Shown: one piece after another, positions 24,219 through 31,256 of the stretch
How positions within the stretch are numbered: position 1 is the stretch's first letter
Layout of the letters: every line of letters begins with the position of its first letter
Origin: a virus
DNA: 32,411 nucleotides
Virus record (IMG/VR): IMGVR_UViG_3300008448_000368
Coordinates: 1 to 32,411 of that record
Strand: one strand, 5' to 3'
Notes under the pieces: model-generated
Databases searched by the model: none
What the model saw: only the letters and a program-made list of their open reading frames with translations
Told to the model about the DNA's origin: nothing
Made by a program: the position numbers and the translations under genes

Positions 24219-27143
24219 TTGGCCATATCCTCGAGCACCCGCAAGGCCGGGCCGTTTCTCGGCAATGACGCGACGACGGTTTTCCCGTTCGCGTTCAAGG
24301 TCTTCACCGCCGCCGATCTGCGCGTCGTCCGCACCAACGCCCTCGGGATCGAGAGCGACCTGGTGCTCGACACCGACTACACGGTCGCGCTCAACTCGAA
24401 CCAAAACAACGATCCCGGCGGCACGGTGACGCGCACCACGGCTCTGCCGACCGGCGAGAGGCTGACAATCACCTCCGATGTTGAGGCGCTCCAACCCCTG
24501 GTGCTGACGAACAACGGCGGCTTCTACCCAAGCGTCATCAACGACGCCTTCGACAAGATCACCATCATCGCGCAGCAGCTGATCGAACAGGTCGGCCGCT
24601 CGTTGAAGCTGCCGATCAGCTCTTCCGCCAGCCCCACCCTCCCCGACCCTGTGGCCAATCAGCTCATCGCGTGGAACAGTGGCGCGACCGGGTTTACCAA
24701 CTTCGACCCCACGGACCTCGCCACCGTCGCCGCCTACGCCGACGCCTACATCGACTTGTTCACAGGCAACGGAACGCAGACCAACTTCACTTTGACCCAC
24801 GGCCCGGCCGTGCTGGCCAACTTGTCTGTGTCGATCAGCGGCGTGGTCCAGGTCGGCGGCGAAGACTTTACTTGGGTCGGCACCACGCTCACCTTCGCGG
24901 TCGCGCCCCCGACCGGCACGCGCATCCAGGTGCGCTACACCCGCGCCATTCCGATCATAGACGTGGCCGCCGTGGAGCTGGCCCGCGATCTGGCGCAAGG
25001 CTACGCCTCCGACGCCGCCGGTGTCTCCGGCGTCAACGTGCCCTCCTACGCCTCGCGCGCATCTCTCGCCGGGGCCACGGTCGCGGCGGCCATCAAGCAA
25101 ATCGCCACGCGGGGTTATGCCGCCGAGAGCGACGGTGGCGGCGCAACCTACGCCCGCACATCCTACGCGACGATTGTTTCCGCGGGCTACCCAGCGGCGT
25201 CCTACCAACGCTCGACCGACCGCATTATGCCAGACGGCTCCACGGACGCCACCAACGGCGGTTATTGGTTGATCGTAGAGCCGGTCACGCGCCCCGAAAT
25301 GTTCGGGCCAATGACCACGACGACCGAGACGACGGCCGCGATGAAGGCTGCGGTCCACTTCATGGCGTTGACCAAGCGGCCCTTGGTTCTGCGCGGCTCG
25401 TACGACGTTAACGGAGAAATCGCCCCGAACATTACGATGGCAAACGCGGCCTACAATCTCCGGTTTGAAGGTGATGTGACGATCACCTACGACGCGTCGG
25501 CGGCGGCGACCGAATACTTCCTCGGCGTGTTCAGCACGGCGGCGACCAAGAACTACATCGGCCAGACAGGCGGCTCCCTGACCATCGTGGCCAACAGTAA
25601 AATACAGCGCGCCCTCTCGCTCGGTTGTGCCTCCGGCTCGTCGGCGATTGCCGGTGAGTGCCATGTGCGGGGTGTGCGGGTCACGAACGTCTACGGGCCC
25701 GCTGGGTCCAACGGGGTCGCCTACGCCATCGACATCTCGGGCCCATTCGCCCGGTACTCCCTGGACGATCTGGCGACGGACGGGGCGACGCGCGACGCCA
25801 GCCTGGACGCAACGGGCGATTGCAAAGGTCTGCGGGTTTCGCAGGCGCGCGTGGCTGTCGAGGTCACAAACTCGTCCTTCCTCAACGTCCAGAACGCCCT
25901 CCAAGATGCAGACGGAGCCGCGATCTTCGGCCCGCTGGGCGGAGGCGGGGTGCCCGTCGGGCCGCTCGCTCGCTTTGTCAACTGCACCTTCACAGGCAAC
26001 AGGGGCCGCAGCTGCAAGACCCAGACGCGGCGTACGGAAGCCATCAACTGCGTGTTCGACCGGGGTGGCGTCGGAACAATCTCGGGCGGTCTGGAGATCG
26101 ACGCGCAGTGCGGCGAGCTTTACGTTGAAAACTGCCGCATCAACATCGACGTGGCGGTTGGGGCCAGCTACTCCGTATTCGCTTCGCAGCTGACCAACCC
26201 TGACACCGCGCGCTTCACCACCATCCGCGACGTCGAGGTCCGCACGACGGTCGATTTCCCGAGGTTCTTCCTCACAGTCCTGGGTGCCAACTCGCCCAGC
26301 TCGACAGTCCTCATCGACAACGTCCGCGTCCTCGGCGTAGACGGTTTGGTGACGACGGCTCTGTCCCGGTCTTTTGTCGAGTTCCAGGCCGACCAAGTCA
26401 AGCTGGCGAGCACCAAACTCTCGATCACCGTGGCAAACTGTACTGTCCAGACCAACCTGATGCTGATCGGGTACACAGGCCACGACGGCACGGACCTTTC
26501 AGCAAAGCTCGCCATCCACGCCTACAACAACAAAAACACGCTGACGGTTGTCAGCAACAACCGAGTGTTCAACCAGTTGTCGGGCACGACGATTGCCAAG
26601 CTGACCGACTATACGTTCCGCGAGAACGAAAACTTCTACACGCATTTCGTAAACTGGGACATCAGCTTCGCGACGATCAAGCCGGGCAACGATTTCGTGG
26701 TGGAGCTGGCGGGGGCGACGGTTACTAGCGGCCCGAGCGGTCTGCCGGTGACGGGCTACGCGCGCATCGTCACGGGCACGGGGGAGCAGACGTTATGGAA
26801 CGAGCTGCCGCGCGAAATCATCGTGGAAAACTACGGCCGCCACTTCTACACGCAAACCGGCACTTGGGTCGAGCTGGCCGACCGCGCCATGCTGGAAGGC
26901 ACCGCGACCTTCGACGCCGCCTCTCTCGCCCTCGGTGGGTCTGGCGCGATCCAAACGCTGACCGTGACGGGCGCGGCTTTGGGCGACCTGACCCAAGCCT
27001 CTTTGTCCGTCGACCTGGCCGGTGTCGTCATCCACTCGTGGGTGAGCGCCGCCAACACCGTGAAGTATTTCGCCCACAACCTCGGGGGAGCCGACCCGGT
27101 TGATCTTGCGTCGGCCACCGCAAAAATACGGGTAGTCAAGTAG
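24219..27143 (+). CDS. tail fibre/tailspike with beta-helix-like central region
   Basis: A 974-aa receptor-binding candidate. The first about 130 residues (FPFAFKVFTAADLRVVRTN, LDTDYTV, GGTVTRTTALPTGERLTITSDVEALQP, INDAFDKITIIAQQLIEQVGRSLKLP) form the T7-fibre-like N-terminal adaptor that docks to the tail. A short beta module follows (FTGNGTQTNFTL to TRIQVRYTRAIP). Residues about 300-800 show successive short beta strands with Asn/Asp turns (VNCTFTGNRG, AINCVFDRGG, YVENCRINIDV), as in right-handed beta-helix spikes that bind or cut polysaccharide; catalytic residues are not evident. The last about 80 residues (TVTGAALGDLTQASLSVDLAG...DLASATAKIRVVK) look like a trimerisation/tip module. The start is TTG 24219 with GGAG 9 nt upstream. 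Codons are more relaxed than in structural genes, common for exchanged host-range genes. Confidence 0.87.
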   Translation: MAISSSTRKAGPFLGNDATTVFPFAFKVFTAADLRVVRTNALGIESDLVLDTDYTVALNSNQNNDPGGTVTRTTALPTGERLTITSDVEALQPLVLTNNGGFYPSVINDAFDKITIIAQQLIEQVGRSLKLPISSSASPTLPDPVANQLIAWNSGATGFTNFDPTDLATVAAYADAYIDLFTGNGTQTNFTLTHGPAVLANLSVSISGVVQVGGEDFTWVGTTLTFAVAPPTGTRIQVRYTRAIPIIDVAAVELARDLAQGYASDAAGVSGVNVPSYASRASLAGATVAAAIKQIATRGYAAESDGGGATYARTSYATIVSAGYPAASYQRSTDRIMPDGSTDATNGGYWLIVEPVTRPEMFGPMTTTTETTAAMKAAVHFMALTKRPLVLRGSYDVNGEIAPNITMANAAYNLRFEGDVTITYDASAAATEYFLGVFSTAATKNYIGQTGGSLTIVANSKIQRALSLGCASGSSAIAGECHVRGVRVTNVYGPAGSNGVAYAIDISGPFARYSLDDLATDGATRDASLDATGDCKGLRVSQARVAVEVTNSSFLNVQNALQDADGAAIFGPLGGGGVPVGPLARFVNCTFTGNRGRSCKTQTRRTEAINCVFDRGGVGTISGGLEIDAQCGELYVENCRINIDVAVGASYSVFASQLTNPDTARFTTIRDVEVRTTVDFPRFFLTVLGANSPSSTVLIDNVRVLGVDGLVTTALSRSFVEFQADQVKLASTKLSITVANCTVQTNLMLIGYTGHDGTDLSAKLAIHAYNNKNTLTVVSNNRVFNQLSGTTIAKLTDYTFRENENFYTHFVNWDISFATIKPGNDFVVELAGATVTSGPSGLPVTGYARIVTGTGEQTLWNELPREIIVENYGRHFYTQTGTWVELADRAMLEGTATFDAASLALGGSGAIQTLTVTGAALGDLTQASLSVDLAGVVIHSWVSAANTVKYFAHNLGGADPVDLASATAKIRVVK

Positions 27144-27377
27144 ATGACCCTCCACTCTGACGCCCGCAAACTGAACTGGGCCATGATCGGCGTCATACTG
27201 ACGCTTGGCCTCCAGATCGCCGTGCTCATCTTTTGGGGCGGCGGCATCAACCAGCGCGTGGCCAGCCTCGAGCGCATCGTCGGCCCTCTCGCCGACGGGA
27301 CGCTGGCGCGCCTGGACGAGCGCACCCAGGCCATGAAGGAACAGCTAGACCGGATCGAGAAGAAGGAGGGAGAATGA
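27144..27377 (+). CDS. small membrane protein with coiled coil, lysis-cassette member
   Basis: A 77-aa protein starting directly after the fibre stop. It has one transmembrane segment (about residues 12-32, WAMIGVILTLGLQIAVLIFWG) followed by a charged helix with heptad-like spacing (VASLERIVGPLADGTLARLDERTQAMKEQLDRIEKKEG), so an N-in, single-pass topology with an outer coiled coil is likely. It precedes the holin with ATGA overlap. A role as accessory holin, pinholin/antiholin or spanin-like factor is plausible from context, but I cannot separate these. Confidence 0.75.
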   Translation: MTLHSDARKLNWAMIGVILTLGLQIAVLIFWGGGINQRVASLERIVGPLADGTLARLDERTQAMKEQLDRIEKKEGE

Positions 27378-27619
27378 CCGACAACCAAGACCCCCTCCCC
27401 GAACCCTCGTTCCACTGGCGTCGCTGGGTCACCATCGGCTACGTCGTGTCGACCACGATCCTGCTGGTCGGCATCATCTGGAAGCTCAGCGAGGGTGGGC
27501 CGCTGCGCGACGTGGCCCTGGCCCTGATCGGTTCGCAGGCCTTCTTCGCCCTCCTCTACATGGGCGGCGCGTCGGCCGCCGACCTCGCCCGCATCGTCGC
27601 AAGCTGGAAAAAGCCATGA
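27374..27619 (+). CDS. holin (two transmembrane segments)
   Basis: An 81-aa protein starting at ATG 27374, set by AAGGAGG 4-5 nt upstream; the frame is open further upstream only as a shadow. Two hydrophobic segments, WVTIGYVVSTTILLVGIIW and VALALIGSQAFFALLYMGGA, flank a short charged loop (KLSEGGPLRD). The tail is basic (WKKP). Size, topology and position directly before the endolysin, with ATGA overlap, indicate a class II-like holin that permeabilises the inner membrane at the time of lysis. Confidence 0.85.
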   Translation: MTDNQDPLPEPSFHWRRWVTIGYVVSTTILLVGIIWKLSEGGPLRDVALALIGSQAFFALLYMGGASAADLARIVASWKKP

Positions 27620-27999
27620 GCAACGTCTTCGGTTCCCGGTCCCTCTCCCGCCTGAAAGGCGTTCACCCTGACCTGGTCAAGGTCGCCCACCTGGCCCTGT
27701 CCTACAGCCCCCTCGACTTCATGATCACCGAGGGTCTGCGGACCCGCGCCCGGCAGCAGGAGCTGTTCAACGAAGGTGCGTCCAAGACCCTGAACAGCCG
27801 CCACATCACGGGCCATGCGGTCGATGTCGCGGCCCTGGTCGGCGGCAAAGTGCGCTGGGACTGGCCCCTCTACCCGCGCATCGCGGAGGCTTTCAAGCGG
27901 GCGTCCAAGGAACTGAACGTGCCGATCATCTGGGGCGGCGACTGGAAGAGCCTGCGCGACGGTCCCCACTTCGAGCTGGACCGGAGGCGCTACCCATGA
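27616..27999 (+). CDS. endolysin, M15 family peptidase
   Basis: A 127-aa cell-wall peptidase of the VanY/M15 type. It shows ITEGLRTRARQQELFNEGAS, then SRHITGHAVDVA with zinc ligands H63 and D70, and WGGDWKSLRDGPHFEL with the third ligand H118. All expected residues are present. It likely cuts the L-Ala-D-Glu or a D-Ala-linked peptide bond of peptidoglycan; specificity cannot be read from sequence. There is no signal peptide, so release depends on the upstream holin. Its start overlaps the holin stop (ATGA) and its stop overlaps the i-spanin start. Confidence 0.93.
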   Translation: MSNVFGSRSLSRLKGVHPDLVKVAHLALSYSPLDFMITEGLRTRARQQELFNEGASKTLNSRHITGHAVDVAALVGGKVRWDWPLYPRIAEAFKRASKELNVPIIWGGDWKSLRDGPHFELDRRRYP

Positions 28000-28307
28000 A
28001 GAACCCCTTCCCCCTCCGCACCTGGCTGATCCTGGCGGCCGTTGTCGTCGCCGTGCTGTCCCTGCTCTCGTGGCGCGGGGCATGCACCTCTGCGGACCAG
28101 GCCAAGGACCAAGCCACCATCGCCGACGCGCGCACCGCGACGGCAAGCGAGACCTTTGAGATCACCGTCAACAACGCGGCGGCCGACGCCGCCACCCGGA
28201 CCCAGGTACAGGAGGCCCAAGATGCGGTACGCCAAGCTGATCCTGCTGACCGCGAGCGCGTTGCTCGCTACCAGCTGTGCAAGCTCCAGGGTATCAGCGC
28301 CTGCTGA
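27996..28307 (+). CDS. Rz-like inner-membrane spanin
   Basis: A 103-aa protein with an N-terminal membrane anchor (about residues 8-25, TWLILAAVVVAVLSLLSW). A periplasmic helix follows, rich in Ala/Gln/Asp/Thr (ADQAKDQATIADARTATASETFEITVNNAAADAATRTQVQEAQDAVRQAD), with a short Cys-containing end. This is the layout of i-spanins. The ATG overlaps the endolysin stop. The o-spanin gene begins inside it in another frame, the classical Rz/Rz1 nesting, so both likely act together to fuse inner and outer membranes in the last lysis step. This implies a Gram-negative host. Confidence 0.8.
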   Translation: MKNPFPLRTWLILAAVVVAVLSLLSWRGACTSADQAKDQATIADARTATASETFEITVNNAAADAATRTQVQEAQDAVRQADPADRERVARYQLCKLQGISAC

Positions 28308-28545
28308 AGGCTGCTCGGTCTTCGGCGAGGCCATCTTGGGCAACGTCGTCGGCCACGCTACCCTCGCCGACAGCGGCGTGCCGCTGGACGACTGGCGCAA
28401 CTACGCCCTCGACGAGACCGGCCGCCTCACGCAGTCGGAGCGCGACAAGAAGGACGGCCTCGCCGTCATCAAGCTGTGCGAGGCGCGAGACCAGCGTGCC
28501 TACCGTGCCGTCAACGCCCCTTGGTATGCCTTCTGGGCCCGCTGA
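28222..28545 (+). CDS. Rz1-like outer-membrane lipoprotein spanin
   Basis: A 107-aa protein that starts within the i-spanin gene in a different frame. The start ATG 28222 is fixed by AGGAGG 6 nt upstream; the frame also runs upstream without a signal. Residues 1-19 form a lipoprotein signal (basic start, LILLTASALLATSC) with the lipobox cysteine at position 19. The mature part includes an EAILGNVVGHATLADSGVPLDDWRNYALDETGRLTQSERDKKDGLAVIKLCEARD segment. It is longer and less proline-rich than lambda Rz1, so the o-spanin call rests mainly on the nested position and lipobox. Confidence 0.78.
   Translation: MRYAKLILLTASALLATSCASSRVSAPAEGCSVFGEAILGNVVGHATLADSGVPLDDWRNYALDETGRLTQSERDKKDGLAVIKLCEARDQRAYRAVNAPWYAFWAR
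28522..28533 (+). promoter_or_regulatory. weak relative of the CGGTATGTCTTC motif
   Basis: TGGTATGCCTTC matches 10 of 12 positions of the sequence shared by the copies at 771 and 5314, and lies 24 nt before the collar gene start. It is in the 3' end of the spanin gene (codes WYAF), so coding alone may explain it. Listed only as support for the pattern. Confidence 0.15.
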
Positions 28546-28557
28546 AAGAACGAGACC

Positions 28558-29178
28558 ATGACCACCTTCGTCCCTCAGTCCCTGCTCGCCGAGGACTACC
28601 CGACCGCCGCTGAAGTCCTGGCGCTGGCCAACATCATCTGCCCCATCGGAACGGTGATCGACTACGCAGGCACCGCCGAACCGGCTGTCGTGCAGGGCGT
28701 GACGTGGGTCTTCCCTTACGGGCAAGCGGTCAGCCGCTCGACCTACGCCACGCTGTTTGCCCGCCTCGGGACCACTTACGGTTCGGGGGACAGCACGACG
28801 ACCTTCAACCTGCCCGACTACCGGGGCCGACCAGGCGCTGGCCGGGACGACATGGGGGGCACCTCGGCCAACCGCCTGACCGCCGCGGTGTCGGGTATCG
28901 ACGGTGACGTGCTCGGCGCTTCGGGCGGTGACGAGCGGCTGCACGCACACACGCACACGGTCACCGACCCGGGCCACACCCACCTAATCTCGCCGCCCTC
29001 GTCGAGCGACGTCACCAGTTCGGGCTCGACCGCGACAGGTGCCGGCGGCGGTGAAACCGTCACGTCGTACAACAGCGGCTCGGCCACCACGGGTATCACC
29101 CTGGCCGACACGGGCGCAGGCGCGAGCCAGAACGTGCAGCCGACGATCATCGTGAACAAACTGATCCGGGTGCTCTAA
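28558..29178 (+). CDS. tail-collar-domain protein (short tail fibre/host-recognition)
   Basis: A 206-aa protein. After about 25 residues it has CPIGTVIDYAGTAEP and VFPYGQAVSRSTYATLFARLGTTYGSGDSTTTFNLPDYRGRPGAGRDDMGG, which is the phage tail collar domain. RLTAAVSG and a His-rich stretch (ERLHAHTHTVTDPGHTHL) follow. The latter recalls the metal-binding region of T4-type short fibres, where HxH pairs bind iron along the trimer axis. The end (NVQPTIIVNKLIRVL) is also typical. It is the last gene of the rightward transcript, placed after the lysis genes rather than beside the other tail gene, and directly before a 17-bp terminator stem. Confidence 0.88.
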   Translation: MTTFVPQSLLAEDYPTAAEVLALANIICPIGTVIDYAGTAEPAVVQGVTWVFPYGQAVSRSTYATLFARLGTTYGSGDSTTTFNLPDYRGRPGAGRDDMGGTSANRLTAAVSGIDGDVLGASGGDERLHAHTHTVTDPGHTHLISPPSSSDVTSSGSTATGAGGGETVTSYNSGSATTGITLADTGAGASQNVQPTIIVNKLIRVL

Positions 29179-29183
29179 AGCAA

Positions 29184-29230
29184 AAAGCTCCGGCCGCTGG
29201 GAAGGACAAGTAACCAGCGGCCGGAGCTTT
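29184..29230. terminator. bidirectional terminator between convergent blocks
   Basis: A perfect 17-bp inverted repeat (29184-29200 with 29214-29230; arms start AAAGCTCCGG and end CCGGAGCTTT) has a 13-nt loop. Read on the minus strand the stem is followed by TTTTTGC, on the plus strand only by TTT then GGGC, so it is better for the leftward replication transcript but may serve both. It lies between the collar stop (29178) and the leftward gapR-like stop (29325). The remaining 94 bases (29231-29324) show no gene and only short GC-rich palindromes. Confidence 0.88.
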
Positions 29231-29324
29231 GGGCGTGACACGCGCTTGATCGCGCGCCACTCATCCCACGGCCCCGTCTCCCGGGAGGCTGTGAGGTCAG
29301 CGGCTAACCTAACACAGATCGGTG

Positions 29325-29600
29325 CTAGATCAAACCCAAAGCTGACAGATAGAGATCGAGGATCGCCTCTTCCTCTTGGCGCTTGGCCTTGTCCATCTTG
29401 CTGATGCGAAGCACCTTGCGCAGGGTCTTCACGTCATAGCCCTCGCCCTTGGCCTCGGCGAAGACCTCCTTCATGTCGGCCATCACGGCGGCCTTGTCCT
29501 CGTCGAGACGCTCGAGGCGCTCAATGATGCCGCGCAGGCGGCCCTGCGCGTTGTCGTTCAGCACGTCGGGGCTGGCGTCGAAGTATGCGTCGTCGGTCAT
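29325..29600 (-). CDS. GapR-family (DUF2312) DNA-binding protein
   Basis: A 91-aa protein: NAQGRLRGIIERLERLDEDKAAVMADMKEVFAEAKGEGYDVKTLRKVLRISKMDKAKRQEEEAILDLYLSALGL. This is the complete, highly conserved GapR family pattern. GapR in Caulobacter clamps around overtwisted, AT-rich DNA and aids topoisomerases during replication. Start 29600 has AGGA about 6 nt upstream and ATGA overlap with the helicase stop; a longer open frame upstream is a helicase shadow. It is the last gene of the leftward module and could help phage replication or modulate host chromosome dynamics. The family is almost confined to alphaproteobacteria and their phages. Confidence 0.93.
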   Translation of the reverse strand: MTDDAYFDASPDVLNDNAQGRLRGIIERLERLDEDKAAVMADMKEVFAEAKGEGYDVKTLRKVLRISKMDKAKRQEEEAILDLYLSALGLI

Positions 29601-31012
29601 GTGTTCCTCTTCATGGCGTCGAGCATGATCTGCTGGACGCTCCTCTTGGTGTTGAGCCGCTCTAGTTTCAGTTCGTCCACAGTCCCCGCGGCGACAAGGT
29701 AGTGGACGAATACGCGCCGGTTCTTTCCGGCCTGCTGTTGGCGCATGGGGCCCACGCGCTCGATGATCTGGTCGTGCTCTTCGAGGTTCCAATCGAGCGA
29801 GAAGAACGCCAGCTCGTGGCTGTGCTCCTGCAGCCCGTCTACCCCGTGGCCCAGAGAGGCCGGGTGCGCAAACCAAACTCGGCCCTCGCCTGCCTTAGCG
29901 CGGCGCAAGCCAACTGGCGTCGACAGGTCGATGCCGTTGGGGAAGGTGCGCTGGAGCCGTTCGAGATCGTGCCGCCAGTTGTAGGCGACAAGCACGGGAG
30001 CACCGGCCGCTTCCTCGATGATGCTCCCCAGGGCCACCAGCTTGACGTCATGAACCTCATGCCACTTCCTTTCTTCCTCGTTGTCGTAAACCGCGCCCGA
30101 CGCCAGCTGCCCGCATTTGCCCGTGCGCGCCGCGGCGTTCGCCGCCTCGATGCCGACCGCCTTGATCTCGGTCCACATCTTGCGCTCCATCTCGCGGTAC
30201 TGCGCCCGGGCCTTAGCTGGCAGCTCGACGTAAATCACGTTCTTGACGTGATCCTCCACGTCGACCTCGGTGGTCAGGCAGATGTCGCGGATCGCCGTCT
30301 CGATCTGCTCCTGCGCGAAGGGCAGCGGGTCGATGCTGAAGCCGTCGAACGACTTCTGGAACCACCGCTCCTTGAAGCTCTCGAACGTGCGGCCCAGACG
30401 CTGGCCAGCGTCGAGAAACCAGCCCTGGCCCCAGAGGTCTTGCAGCCCGTTCGGCGACGGCGTGCCCGTCAGGTTGATCCAGCGCGGCGTGCGGTGGGCG
30501 ACGCGCCCTAGGGCCCTGGCCCTGGTCGAGCCGCCGCCCTGGTAATAGGTCTTGCCGGTGGTCGGGTGCGTGCGGAAGCCGCCACGGAAGCTCTTCAGCT
30601 TGGTGCTCTCGTCGGCGATCACCATGCCGAAGGGCCAGTCGCCGTCGAGCTTCTCGAGCAGCCACGGCAGGTTCTCGTAGTTGATCGTGGCCAGAGGCGA
30701 GCCGCCCCTTCGCACACGGCCGAGAGCTGCCAGCCGTTCGGCAGGCGTGCCGAGGATCGTGTCGACCTGCCACCCCGCGCAGAAGTCCCACTTCTTGACC
30801 TCGTCGGGCCAGGTGTGCTCGGCCACCCGCTTCGGCGCGATGACCAGCGCCGGTCGCGTGACCTCGCCGCAGAGGTGGAGCAGGTCGAGGGCGGCCAACG
30901 TGGCCGAGGTCTTGCCCGTGCCCATCCCCGCCCACTGACCGGCGCGCACGACCTCGCAGGCGTGGTCGATCATAGCCGGTTGCCAGGGCCTGGGGACGTA
31001 CTCACGGGACAA
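29597..31012 (-). CDS. SNF2-type DNA helicase/translocase
   Basis: A 471-aa superfamily 2 ATPase of the short phage SNF2 type. Motifs: RPWQPAMIDHA (Q-like, 8-18), Walker A GMGTGKT (29-35), LVIAPKRVAEHTWPDEVKKW (motif Ia region), VIADESTKLKSF with the DE(S) of motif II (134-136), NLTGTPSPNGLQDLW (motif III, 180-194), and at the C-terminus ERVGPMRQQQAGK plus VHYLVAAGTVDE (motif VI region). The start is TTG 31012, with a weak ribosome site, 11 nt inside the upstream HTH gene. Such helicases are frequent in phage replication blocks beside a VRR-NUC protein and family A polymerase, as here; a role in replication fork or recombination processing is inferred. Confidence 0.93.
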   Translation of the reverse strand: MSREYVPRPWQPAMIDHACEVVRAGQWAGMGTGKTSATLAALDLLHLCGEVTRPALVIAPKRVAEHTWPDEVKKWDFCAGWQVDTILGTPAERLAALGRVRRGGSPLATINYENLPWLLEKLDGDWPFGMVIADESTKLKSFRGGFRTHPTTGKTYYQGGGSTRARALGRVAHRTPRWINLTGTPSPNGLQDLWGQGWFLDAGQRLGRTFESFKERWFQKSFDGFSIDPLPFAQEQIETAIRDICLTTEVDVEDHVKNVIYVELPAKARAQYREMERKMWTEIKAVGIEAANAAARTGKCGQLASGAVYDNEEERKWHEVHDVKLVALGSIIEEAAGAPVLVAYNWRHDLERLQRTFPNGIDLSTPVGLRRAKAGEGRVWFAHPASLGHGVDGLQEHSHELAFFSLDWNLEEHDQIIERVGPMRQQQAGKNRRVFVHYLVAAGTVDELKLERLNTKRSVQQIMLDAMKRNT

Positions 31013-31256
31013 GGCGCAGGCCCCAAGGATCGGGGAACTGGTTATTCAGCACGCCTGGCTCACCTGCCCGGCGCAACGCGCCGATGACCGAGTTGCGGGT
31101 GCGGCCCAGTATCCCGGCGATGTACGCCGCGCTGCGACCGGCACGCCGGTGGCGTATGGCCCGGGCCAACTCTGCGGCGGTCCAGGTTTTGTGGGCGATG
31201 CTGCCGCCCGTCGGCTTCGGGGCGCGGCGCTCTCGGATTTGGTGGTAAGGGTTCAC
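31002..31256 (-). CDS. GcrA-like helix-turn-helix protein (84 aa)
   Basis: A small basic DNA-binding candidate. Residues about 24-64 (TWTAAELARAIRHRRAGRSAAYIAGILGRTRNSVIGALRRAG) follow the GcrA N-terminal pattern: Trp, then LR.L...G.S...IA..LG.TRN.VIG...R. GcrA is the alphaproteobacterial sigma-70 cofactor that reads methylated GANTC sites. The protein ends about 20 residues later (NNQFPDPWGLRLVP), so the C-terminal sigma-binding domain of GcrA is absent. The start is GTG 31256, which overlaps the VRR-NUC stop as GTGA. It may act as a competitor at GcrA sites or simply as a phage regulator. A generic HTH (resolvase-like) remains possible. Confidence 0.68.
   Translation of the reverse strand: MNPYHQIRERRAPKPTGGSIAHKTWTAAELARAIRHRRAGRSAAYIAGILGRTRNSVIGALRRAGEPGVLNNQFPDPWGLRLVP

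Noticed and set aside
27233-27373. Longer N-terminus for the holin
   Set aside because: It is a shadow of the 77-aa membrane protein; AAGGAGG fixes the start at 27374.
29231-29324. Possible small RNA or gene in the convergent gap
   Set aside because: It holds only short palindromes (for example CTCCCGGGAG) and no start with ribosome site; it is best seen as spacer beside the terminator.
29601-29876. Longer N-terminus for the GapR-like protein
   Set aside because: It overlaps the helicase and has Arg/Pro/Ala-rich noise; the family start MTDDAY... has a ribosome site and ATGA overlap.
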